Of a stretch of 5,327 nucleotides of DNA, positions 1 through 5,327 are shown piece by piece (the stretch's first letter is position 1; each line of letters begins with the position of its first letter). This DNA is from an uncultured Eubacteriales bacterium. Lineage in GTDB: Bacteria; Bacillota; Clostridia; Oscillospirales; Oscillospiraceae. The position numbers and the translations under genes were made by a program. The notes beneath the pieces are model-generated. The model saw only the letters and a list, made by a program, of their open reading frames with translations, did not search any database and was not told the DNA's origin. Where the stretch lies: assembly GCA_900546415.1 (NCBI GenBank), contig URCY01000082.1:1-5327 (forward strand). Direction: 5' to 3'.

Positions 1-3000
1 TGCGAGACGGTCTTGCCGCTCTGCTTCGGGACGATCGTGCCCACCGCGCACTGCCAATCCGTGGTCGACCACTCGAACGGGACGCTCTGCCACTCCGACG
101 TGTCGTCGGAATAGGTGATCTCCGCGATCAGGCCGAAATAACGCACCTCCTTCTTATCCTCGTCATCCTTGCCGCACTCGCCGCATTCGCGCGCCGGGTT
201 CGGCGCGGCGTACTGCGCCAGCGCCCAGCCCGAGAGCAGGAAGGTCGTGTCCGAGGAGCAGTTCAGCGTGACGCGCTGGCTGACGCGGGCGCGGCCGTCC
301 TGCTTGCCCGTGATGCGCGCGGCGTGCGTGCCGAAGCGCTGTTCGGCCGGCTGCGCGCAGGCGGCGTTGTTGGTCTGCCAATCGCTCGTGTCCCAAGCGG
401 ACGTGTCGAACTCGAAGCTGCCGTTCTGGATCAGGTTATACGTCGAGGCGGCGTCCGCCTGCTCGAGCTGCACGTCGTCGAGGTAGGCCGTGCCGGTGCA
501 GCCGCTGAGGCGGAAGAGGAAGCGATAGGTTCCGTTGGAGGCAGGGGTATAGGTGGCGCTGACGCGCTGCCAGCCGCTCTCAATGTCTGCGCTCGGCTTC
601 GTGTCCGTCAGGAGGAAGGTTTGCAGGGTGCTGCTGCCGTTCTGCACAAGCAGCTCGAGCTTCGCGCCGTCCTTCCAGTTCAGATAGGAGCTGACGGAGA
701 AATAGGCCGAGAGCGTGTAGGCCTTGCCCTTCGTGAGCGTCTCGGTGCGGTAAATCCCGGCGTAATTGGAGGATGTGGCGCTGGAGGAGAGATAGAGGTT
801 CAGACCGCCGGTTCCGTGGCGGCGGTTGGCATCTCCGGCCTCGGTTCTGGCCGCTGCGCTGCAATTGGCCGTGGAGGCAGACGTCCACCTGTCCGTGGAT
901 TTTTCAATGCCGCCGTCCTCGAGCAGGTTGACCGCCGTCATGCCCGACGAGCCGACGGTCAGAGTCCGGTTGTTCTTCCGGCTCGTGCCGCTGTTTTGGA
1001 CATAGGAGGCGGCGGAGCTGCCTAGGATCTCCGTGCTGTCGCTGTTGGTCGTGTAGGTGCAGACGGTGCGCCCCCAGTTGTCAAAGACGATCTCCGCACG
1101 CAGGTCGTCGGCGGTGTTCTTCTTGTGATCCGCGCCCCAGTCGCGGTAGCTTGAGCGGTTGCGGCCGTTCCAGCAGCTCACGATGTTGCCGATCACATGG
1201 CCGCTGCTGCCGCGGTAATATTCGTAAAACTGGTTGACCTTGTTGTTTTGATACGTATAGCAGATGCCGTAGGCCGCTTCGCAGTCATACGCCTCGGTCA
1301 GGCCGCTTGCGTCATAGGCATATTCGGCCTTGACGCCGTCCGGGTAGGTCAGACCGGTGAGCAGGTCGGCCTTGGGGCTTGCGGCCGTGGCATAAGGGTC
1401 GGCGGCATAGGTCAGCGTTGTGGCGCGCCCGGCCTCGTCATAGATCGCCGTGAGCTTGTCGCCGGTGTAGACCAGCGTCGCCACGGTCTCCGCGCTGCCG
1501 TCGAAGTTCAGCCGCACGACCGACGTCAGCCGGTTATACACCGTGTTGCTCGGCTGCCACGTCTTGGAATTCGCGCCGTCGAAGGCCACGCCGTTATAGC
1601 AATAATACAGGCCGTTGCCGTAGGCGTCCTTGGTATAGGTCAGAATGCCGTCGCGGAAGAAGGTTTCGTTTCCGTAATCATCCGTGAGCTTGAAATTCGT
1701 GTGGCCGGTCTCGCCTACAAGCTCGATCGTCAGGCCGAGGCCGTCCTCGTCCTTGAACACGTTGGTCTTGTCCTCATAAAAATAGTGCCGCGTGCCGTCG
1801 CCGTCGGTATAGACCCAGTAAAGCGTTCGGTTGTCGTCGTCCGCAAGGCGCACGGACTGCACGCACTGCTGCGCCGAGAGCTTCCAGCCGCTGCCGAGCT
1901 TCATGTTCTGGTAATCGCGGGTGAAGCTGTCGTCGCTGCCGAAATAGCCGCCCTGCTGCGCCGAGTTATAGGCCAGCGACAGCGAGAAGGGCATGACGTC
2001 GCTCGCCGAGCTGACGACCGGCGTCACGAACGCGAGCTGCTGCATGTGGTCGGAGAGATAGCCCGTGCCGGCGCGCCCGGCGCTCTGGGTCTGGTAGGTG
2101 TAATAATTTTCGATGCCGTAGTCGTTGCGGTAGGTCACGGTGAAATAGACCTCGCTGCCGGTGGCAAACTGCGCCGCGATCCGCTTCGTCGCCGTGCAGT
2201 CCGACTTCAGCAGGAGCGTGCGGCTCTTTGCGGCGTCCGCGTACCAATCGCGCACCGCCCGCGTCAGGTCGAAGCTCGCAAGCTTCCAGAGCGAGCTGGG
2301 CGTGAGCTTGACGAAGTCCTCCACGCGCTCGTCATAATTCGCCGCGCCGTTGGGGTGCACCTTGTTCCACGTCAGCCCCGACAGCCACGCGTCATCGGTC
2401 TGAGCTGTGGAGTTATCGAGCGTGAGGCGGTGCGCCTCGACCATCATATACGACACGCTCGAATCGTTGCTGTATTTCAGGTGGCGGACGTTGAGCTGCG
2501 CATTCGTCACGACGCTGCCCGTCGGGAGCGTCGGCAGACCGTTCACATGCGCGAGGATCTGGTATTCCCCGCCGCCGTTCAGGGAGGTATAGCCGATGTA
2601 AGGGTTGCTCGCATAGGACGTATTCGGCGTTCCGGAGAAGATGCCGCCCCACGAGATCGGCCTGGAGCTTTGCTTCTTGACGATCGTCGGGTCGATGGCC
2701 ACGGGGAACTGCGCGGCGTTCATCCACGCCGCGTCCGCCTCCACCCGGAGCAGGTAGCGGCCGTCTTCGAGCGGCTCGAGGGTATAGGCCGCCGCGTCGG
2801 AATAAGCGCCCGCCGCATCGAGCAGGTAGGGCGCGGGGATCTCGTAGATCGCCTCCTGCGCCGCGTTCACCAGAAGGATCGAGCCGTCCTCCTGCATGAC
2901 CGGCGTCAGGCCGTCCAGCCGCATCGCAAAGGCGAAATGATAGCGCTCGAGCGGCCGGTTCACGAGGATGCTCTCCTTCACGTTGTAGCCAAAGGCCTCA

Positions 3001-3821
3001 TATTGCAGGTCGACCCCGTCGTAGACGTTTGCGTAGAGCACGGTGGAAGCGAGCGTTTCCGGAATAAAGGGGTCGGATTTTTCATCGGTCAGCGCCATGG
3101 GTGCGGCCGCGTCCGCAAGCTGCGCCGCCACGTCGGCGTGGAACGGCTCGGCCTCGTCGGCGGAAATCTCCGCCCCGGAAACCGAAACAGACGCAGAAAC
3201 CGCAGCGCCCGCATCCTCGGCCGCCGTTGCTTCTGCGTCTTCTTGTTTGTCCGCGCCCGCCGGAGCTGCCGCCTCCGCACGCTCCGACCCGGCCGCGATC
3301 GCCGGTTCTTCCGGCTGGCCATACAGGGACATCTGAACCCCGTAGCCGCCAAAGCTTGTTGCGAACAGGCTGCCGTCTGCCAGGCTTGCCGCAAAGCTCA
3401 GCCGATCCTCGCCGTTCTGCACGGAATAGGTCTGCGCGTCGTTCGCCGCCTCGGGGCGCAGCGTGTTGTCGATGTCCTGCCACGCGCCGTCCTCGTCCTG
3501 ATAGTGAACGGGCGTGTCATATTGCACCGCAACATAGCTGCCGTCGCTCATACGGAACTGCTTGACCGTCTCCTCGCGGAGCGACGCCTCCTCAAAGAGC
3601 ACCTCCGCCGGGGCGTCGGCAGGCGCGTCCGCAGCCTGCGCCGCAGATTCCTCCAGAGTATCCGCAGTTTCCTCTGCGGTAGTCTCCGCCTCGGAAGCCG
3701 CCGTCTCCTTCTCTGCGTAGGCACCCTCTTCCTCCGTGGCAAATACCGCCGCCGGAAGAATCTGGGTTAGCATAGCCAATACCAGCAGGAGGGAAAGCAG
3801 CTTCTGTAATTTGCTTTTCAT
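1..3821 (-). CDS. Secreted DNRLRE/RHS (YD-repeat) wall-associated protein, N-terminal 1273 residues, C-terminus off window
   Basis: The frame is open from ATG 3821 to the left edge without a stop, so the gene is partial. The start is fixed by AGGAG (3832-3828) six bases upstream and by an immediate signal peptide: K-rich start, hydrophobic core LLSLLLVLAMLTQILPAAV, likely cleavage after VFA (residue 28). Next come an acidic Ala/Glu-rich linker (about 29-75), a small domain with YQDEDGAWQDIDNTL (about 103-117) and a second Ala-rich linker (about 170-250). A region ending in FPVAIDPTIV (about 372-381) leads into a DNRLRE-like beta domain (about 382-562, with VRDWYADAAKSRTLLLKSD). RHS-type segments follow: DDYGNETFFRDG (about 711), YDEAGRATTLTY (about 793), YPDGVKAEYAYD (about 824) and VFDNWGRTVCTY (about 912). 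Two jelly-roll carbohydrate-binding-like modules come last, from NLLEDGGIEKS (about 962) and from NLIQNGSFEF (about 1129, incomplete); YLDDVQLEQ (1113-1121) closes the first. In this family the repeats form a shell and the variable C-terminus is often a toxin or effector; here that part is not visible. The family assignment is confident, the biological target unknown. Confidence 0.9.
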   Translation of the reverse strand, partial: MKSKLQKLLSLLLVLAMLTQILPAAVFATEEEGAYAEKETAASEAETTAEETADTLEESAAQAADAPADAPAEVLFEEASLREETVKQFRMSDGSYVAVQYDTPVHYQDEDGAWQDIDNTLRPEAANDAQTYSVQNGEDRLSFAASLADGSLFATSFGGYGVQMSLYGQPEEPAIAAGSERAEAAAPAGADKQEDAEATAAEDAGAAVSASVSVSGAEISADEAEPFHADVAAQLADAAAPMALTDEKSDPFIPETLASTVLYANVYDGVDLQYEAFGYNVKESILVNRPLERYHFAFAMRLDGLTPVMQEDGSILLVNAAQEAIYEIPAPYLLDAAGAYSDAAAYTLEPLEDGRYLLRVEADAAWMNAAQFPVAIDPTIVKKQSSRPISWGGIFSGTPNTSYASNPYIGYTSLNGGGEYQILAHVNGLPTLPTGSVVTNAQLNVRHLKYSNDSSVSYMMVEAHRLTLDNSTAQTDDAWLSGLTWNKVHPNGAANYDERVEDFVKLTPSSLWKLASFDLTRAVRDWYADAAKSRTLLLKSDCTATKRIAAQFATGSEVYFTVTYRNDYGIENYYTYQTQSAGRAGTGYLSDHMQQLAFVTPVVSSASDVMPFSLSLAYNSAQQGGYFGSDDSFTRDYQNMKLGSGWKLSAQQCVQSVRLADDDNRTLYWVYTDGDGTRHYFYEDKTNVFKDEDGLGLTIELVGETGHTNFKLTDDYGNETFFRDGILTYTKDAYGNGLYYCYNGVAFDGANSKTWQPSNTVYNRLTSVVRLNFDGSAETVATLVYTGDKLTAIYDEAGRATTLTYAADPYATAASPKADLLTGLTYPDGVKAEYAYDASGLTEAYDCEAAYGICYTYQNNKVNQFYEYYRGSSGHVIGNIVSCWNGRNRSSYRDWGADHKKNTADDLRAEIVFDNWGRTVCTYTTNSDSTEILGSSAASYVQNSGTSRKNNRTLTVGSSGMTAVNLLEDGGIEKSTDRWTSASTANCSAAARTEAGDANRRHGTGGLNLYLSSSATSSNYAGIYRTETLTKGKAYTLSAYFSVSSYLNWKDGAKLELLVQNGSSTLQTFLLTDTKPSADIESGWQRVSATYTPASNGTYRFLFRLSGCTGTAYLDDVQLEQADAASTYNLIQNGSFEFDTSAWDTSDWQTNNAACAQPAEQRFGTHAARITGKQDGRARVSQRVTLNCSSDTTFLLSGWALAQYAAPNPARECGECGKDDEDKKEVRYFGLIAEITYSDDTSEWQSVPFEWSTTDWQCAVGTIVPKQSGKTVS

Positions 3822-3827
3822 CTTTTT

Positions 3828-3832
3828 CTCCT
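3828..3832 (-). promoter_or_regulatory. Ribosome-binding site of the RHS gene
   Basis: The minus strand reads AGGAG, then AAAAAG, then ATG at 3821. The motif is a near-perfect Shine-Dalgarno sequence at six-base spacing. It decides the start over the out-of-frame ATG at 3837, which lies upstream of the motif and opens only an unrelated reading frame. Confidence 0.85.
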
Positions 3833-3840
3833 CTCATGAT

Positions 3841-3981
3841 TCATTTTGATTGGAAATTCAATCGTTTCTGTGAAATTCCGTTCGTGCTATGGATGTTTCC
3901 GCTGATGTACCGCCTTTTTTCGCAGTCTGAATATCCCACCTCGCTTTCTATCATATAAATCCGACATCTGTCTCGTTCCAT
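3841..3981 (-). CDS. Possible 46-codon leader ORF upstream of the RHS gene
   Basis: An ATG at 3981 opens a frame of 46 codons ending in TGA at 3843-3841, 19 bases before the RHS ATG. It begins MERDRCRIYMIESEVGYSDC and ends RLNFQSK, and it is charged with no membrane segment. It would start about 14 nt into the predicted transcript and has no clear ribosome-binding site (only CGGG nearby). Its first 11 codons lie in the segment bounded by the 11-bp inverted repeat, with codons 10-11 (ATG ATA) inside the left arm. It could be a translated leader peptide, or a chance open frame in a region where stops are not dense. No similarity is recognised. Confidence 0.25.
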   Translation of the reverse strand: MERDRCRIYMIESEVGYSDCEKRRYISGNIHSTNGISQKRLNFQSK

Positions 3982-3995
3982 GTAGATGCCCGTTC

Positions 3996-4017
3996 AATGA
4001 TAATATATAGTATCATT
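3996..4017. promoter_or_regulatory. 7-bp inverted repeat overlapping the -10 (possible operator)
   Basis: Arms aatgata (3996-4002) and tatcatt (4011-4017) are separated by 8 bp and span the -10 hexamer and the likely transcription start. The position suits a repressor site. The core ATGATA/TATCAT hexamer also recurs in the outer 11-bp arms at 3949 and 4044, giving four copies in about 100 bp in alternating orientation. No regulator is visible, so the role is inferred only from position and symmetry. Confidence 0.35.
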
Positions 4018-4030
4018 TAATCAATGTCAA
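4002..4030 (-). promoter_or_regulatory. Sigma-A-type promoter directing the RHS gene
   Basis: On the minus strand TTGACA (4030-4025) is followed by exactly 17 bp and then TATATT (4007-4002). The -35 is perfect and the -10 has five of six consensus bases. AT-rich sequence upstream (about 4031-4055) could serve as an UP element. Transcription would start near 3995, giving a leader of about 174 nt before the RHS ATG. The -10 is overlapped by a 7-bp inverted repeat, and the whole promoter is bracketed by an 11-bp inverted repeat, both listed separately. Confidence 0.75.
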
Positions 4031-4043
4031 TAATGGTTTTTAT

Positions 4044-4549
4044 ATGATAAGTATTGATCTTGTAGGTGATTCGATACAGAGTGGAGGCTTACTAGCGCTG
4101 GGGATCCAGAAATTCAAAAAAGGGAAGCAGAAAGAATCGGTCTTGTGTTAGCGGCAAACGCCTACTTCAATTCTTGTGTGCAATCCAGTGGGAGCAATTT
4201 GGATAAAGAAGTTATTTTTGCCAAATTTGCAATTGACGGCTCCAATATCTCGAGCAGAATGAAGCCATTTACAAAGGCACTTGTAAATTTCGCCTATATA
4301 AACGCTCGTAATGATACATCGTTTTTTGATGCCGAGTGGAGTAATTGCGTCGCTGAATTAGGCGTGAAGGTAGATTCTCCCGGCCAGCTAAAGTGCGTGT
4401 TTAATTATTTATGTTCGGTTTGTGTACAGAGGAGCCTAATTGATAAGATTGCCAGGAATCGGCTTGATGATTTTGAAAATTACTTTGTACATGAAAATAT
4501 GTTTACACCGGATTTTTATGAAAAGATTAGCAATTGTGAAGTACAGTGA
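4044..4549 (+). pseudogene. Unrecognised plus-strand coding region, apparently frameshifted near the start
   Basis: The main frame ends at TGA 4547-4549 and reads as plausible protein well upstream of its first usable start, GTG 4145, back to about 4103 (GDPEIQKREAERIGLVLAAN). No ribosome-binding site precedes that GTG. A second frame starting at ATG 4044 reads MISIDLVGDSIQSGGLLALG and reaches the GGGG run at 4100-4103. One additional G there would join the two into a single protein of about 168 residues. Without it the ATG frame stops at TAG 4149-4151. The product is a soluble-looking protein with several cysteines and no signal peptide or membrane segment; I do not recognise the family. The region is visibly less GC-rich than the RHS gene. 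It could be a decayed gene, a sequencing error in a real gene, or a shorter gene using GTG 4145 (134 residues). It is divergent from the RHS gene, so it is unlikely to be the immunity partner of a C-terminal RHS toxin. Confidence 0.45.
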
Positions 4550-4677
4550 GTTTTCAGTTAACGCAGCCCTACATTGACAATTATGAGTTTCCGCTGCGCG
4601 TCTTTTCTCCACGCCTTCACAAAAACACGACACATTATAACGGAAATAGGTGGAAATTTAATAGTTTTTTAGGCTGA
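4550..4677. other. Intergenic spacer between convergent genes, no gene called
   Basis: The spacer lies between the 3' ends of the plus-strand unknown gene and the minus-strand CHAP gene. It contains an isolated TATAAT on the minus strand (4639-4634) with a poor -35 and no gene behind it. A 25-codon minus-strand frame (4635-4558, beginning MCRVFVKAWRKDAQRK) has no ribosome-binding site. I see no RNA gene and no terminator with a T-tract here. Confidence 0.4.
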
Positions 4678-4709
4678 AGCGGTATACCACGCACTTGTGG
4701 TATACCGCT
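4678..4709. repeat. Perfect 13-bp inverted repeat just downstream of the CHAP gene (possible hairpin terminator)
   Basis: Arms agcggtataccac (4678-4690) and gtggtataccgct (4697-4709) pair perfectly around the 6-base loop gcactt, starting 7 bp past the CHAP stop codon. Each arm also contains the self-complementary octamer GGTATACC, so the element has two direct palindromic copies as well as overall dyad symmetry. The place between two convergent genes suits a bidirectional terminator. However, no run of T follows the stem on either strand, so it is not a canonical intrinsic terminator. It could instead protect RNA ends or bind a protein dimer. Confidence 0.6.
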
Positions 4710-4716
4710 CAATAAC

Positions 4717-5327
4717 TTAGTATGCAATCACACCATACCCAAGGATCTCATAATGACCCACGGGATATTGATTCTGTCGGCGGCTATCGCCGGAATTTCC
4801 CTCAATGGTGTAGACAATACCGTTCTCAACTCTCTGGACGATACCCACATGGTCGGCCAGGCCATCCTGTGGGCCAGAACCTCCCTTGTTATCCCAATCG
4901 AAGAAGATAATCATGCCCGGATTTGGTTCTACCGAACCGTCAAGCCACCGGTTTTGTCCCCGAAACCAATTAACCCCAGTGACGCAGCCTGAGAATTTGG
5001 GGATAATTCCTGCATCAATATAGCCACACTGGTCGGCACACCACGAAACAAAGCACGCGCACCAAGACACTCGACTTTCAAAGCCGTACCAACTCCAATA
5101 AGGCTCGCCGCCTACATTGCCAAGCTGGCTCGCCGCAACTTCTACAATCGTCTGATCCCCTATACGATTAAGCGCTCGTCCGTAGGGATAATACCGCAGA
5201 ACATGATACACATATTGAGGGTCGCCGTACACGCTGGTGCCAAGCTGCGCCTTCATATTCTCCGAAAACTCCAAAGTCTTTGCTCTTGAATTTTTCAAGG
5301 TGGGCAAACATCGAACCGTTGGACATA
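4717..5327 (-). CDS. CHAP-domain peptidoglycan hydrolase (amidase/endopeptidase), 5' end uncertain or off window
   Basis: The frame ends at TAA 4719-4717 and is open to the right edge; the only early start codon in it is TTG at 5307, giving 196 residues. Numbering from that TTG, the CHAP core begins at about QTIVEVAASQLGN (52-64). It carries the catalytic cysteine in SRVSWCACFVSWCADQ (Cys83), the catalytic histidine in DGLADHVGIVQRV (His153) and the acidic/amide partner in YTIEGNSGD (Glu169 or Asn171). It closes with YPVGHYEILGYGVIAY at the natural C-terminus. CHAP enzymes cleave peptide or amide bonds in peptidoglycan and act outside the cytoplasm; Clostridial relatives are frequent on conjugative elements and prophages. 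No signal peptide or binding domain is visible, which suggests that the real N-terminus lies beyond 5327 or has been lost. No good ribosome-binding site precedes the TTG, nor the internal ATG at 5256. It lies on the RHS strand but is separated from that gene by the opposing unknown gene. Confidence 0.85.
   Translation of the reverse strand, partial: CPTVRCLPTLKNSRAKTLEFSENMKAQLGTSVYGDPQYVYHVLRYYPYGRALNRIGDQTIVEVAASQLGNVGGEPYWSWYGFESRVSWCACFVSWCADQCGYIDAGIIPKFSGCVTGVNWFRGQNRWLDGSVEPNPGMIIFFDWDNKGGSGPQDGLADHVGIVQRVENGIVYTIEGNSGDSRRQNQYPVGHYEILGYGVIAY

Larger units (their letters stand above)
3949..4049. repeat. 11-bp perfect inverted repeat bracketing the RHS promoter (candidate invertible segment)
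   Basis: The left arm is tatcatataaa (3949-3959). The right arm is tttatatgata (4039-4049), its exact reverse complement, and 79 bp lie between. The enclosed segment contains the complete -35/-10 promoter and the start of the leader ORF. Short inverted repeats around a promoter are the usual signature of site-specific DNA inversion that switches surface genes on and off in gut bacteria. The arms are AT-rich, so chance or an operator function remains possible. No serine or tyrosine recombinase is encoded in the window. Confidence 0.5.

Noticed and set aside
324..1025. 233-codon plus-strand open frame
   Set aside because: It is antisense to the carbohydrate-binding-like modules of the RHS protein, has low-complexity composition and no domain; it is a codon-bias shadow.
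1197..3770. 857-codon plus-strand open frame opposite the RHS gene
   Set aside because: It is composed of R, V, A, G and L with no recognisable domain, has no ribosome-binding site, and lies wholly antisense to a frame with a clear signal peptide and RHS domains. High GC in the real gene's third codon positions removes stops on the opposite strand.
4562..4598. CGCAGC...GCTGCG inverted repeat as a terminator of the plus-strand gene
   Set aside because: It has only six base pairs with a 25-base loop and no T-tract.
4436..4633. 65-codon minus-strand frame antisense to the end of the unknown gene
   Set aside because: It begins at a GTG without a ribosome-binding site and overlaps a better-supported plus-strand frame; its sequence has no recognisable features.
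4558..4635. 25-codon minus-strand frame MCRVFVKAWRKDAQRK... in the spacer
   Set aside because: It looks protein-like but is very short, its ATG overlaps the only -10-like sequence, and it has no ribosome-binding site. It would be reconsidered if BLASTN showed the spacer to be a dispersed repeat.
3851..4670. Imperfect direct repeat, 16 of 20 bases, at 3851-3870 and 4651-4670, flanking the unknown gene
   Set aside because: It is AT-rich and imperfect, and the similarity stops abruptly on both sides without inverted ends; chance is sufficient, though it could mark an insertion boundary.
4753..4992. 79-codon plus-strand frame inside the CHAP gene
   Set aside because: It is antisense to the catalytic core of a well-supported CHAP domain and has no independent evidence.

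Overview
The window looks like chromosomal or accessory DNA from a GC-rich gut-type Clostridium relative (Bacillota, probably Oscillospirales). The reasons are a strong AGGAG ribosome-binding site six bases before an ATG, a Gram-positive Sec signal peptide, a secreted DNRLRE/RHS-type wall protein and a CHAP hydrolase of a kind typical of Clostridia. This taxonomic guess is inference from protein style and base composition; no marker gene is present.

Layout. Positions 1-3821 hold one uninterrupted minus-strand reading frame of 1273 codons. It encodes the N-terminal part of a giant secreted RHS/YD-repeat protein whose C-terminus lies beyond position 1. Positions 3822-4049 are its leader and promoter region, with a near-consensus sigma-A promoter (TTGACA, 17 bp, TATATT) pointing at the RHS gene. 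Positions 4044-4549 are a plus-strand, AT-richer, unrecognised coding region that appears to carry a frameshift near its start. Positions 4550-4716 are intergenic and contain a perfect 13-bp inverted repeat. Positions 4717-5327 are a minus-strand CHAP-domain amidase/endopeptidase whose N-terminus is ambiguous or runs off the right edge.

The most interesting signal is in the divergent intergenic region. A perfect 11-bp inverted repeat (3949-3959 and 4039-4049) brackets the whole RHS promoter. This is the geometry of an invertible promoter (phase-variation switch). In the orientation given here the promoter drives the RHS gene. Flipping the 79-bp segment would point it at the plus-strand gene instead, and would join the first 11 codons of the RHS leader ORF in frame to the start of that gene. 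No recombinase is present in the window, so this is a hypothesis based on sequence geometry alone.

Working together: the RHS protein and the CHAP hydrolase both act at or outside the cell wall and are read in the same direction. They are separated by about 900 bp containing an oppositely oriented gene, so they are not an obvious operon. The large open frames on the plus strand opposite the RHS gene, including one of 857 codons, are by-products of its GC-rich codon usage.
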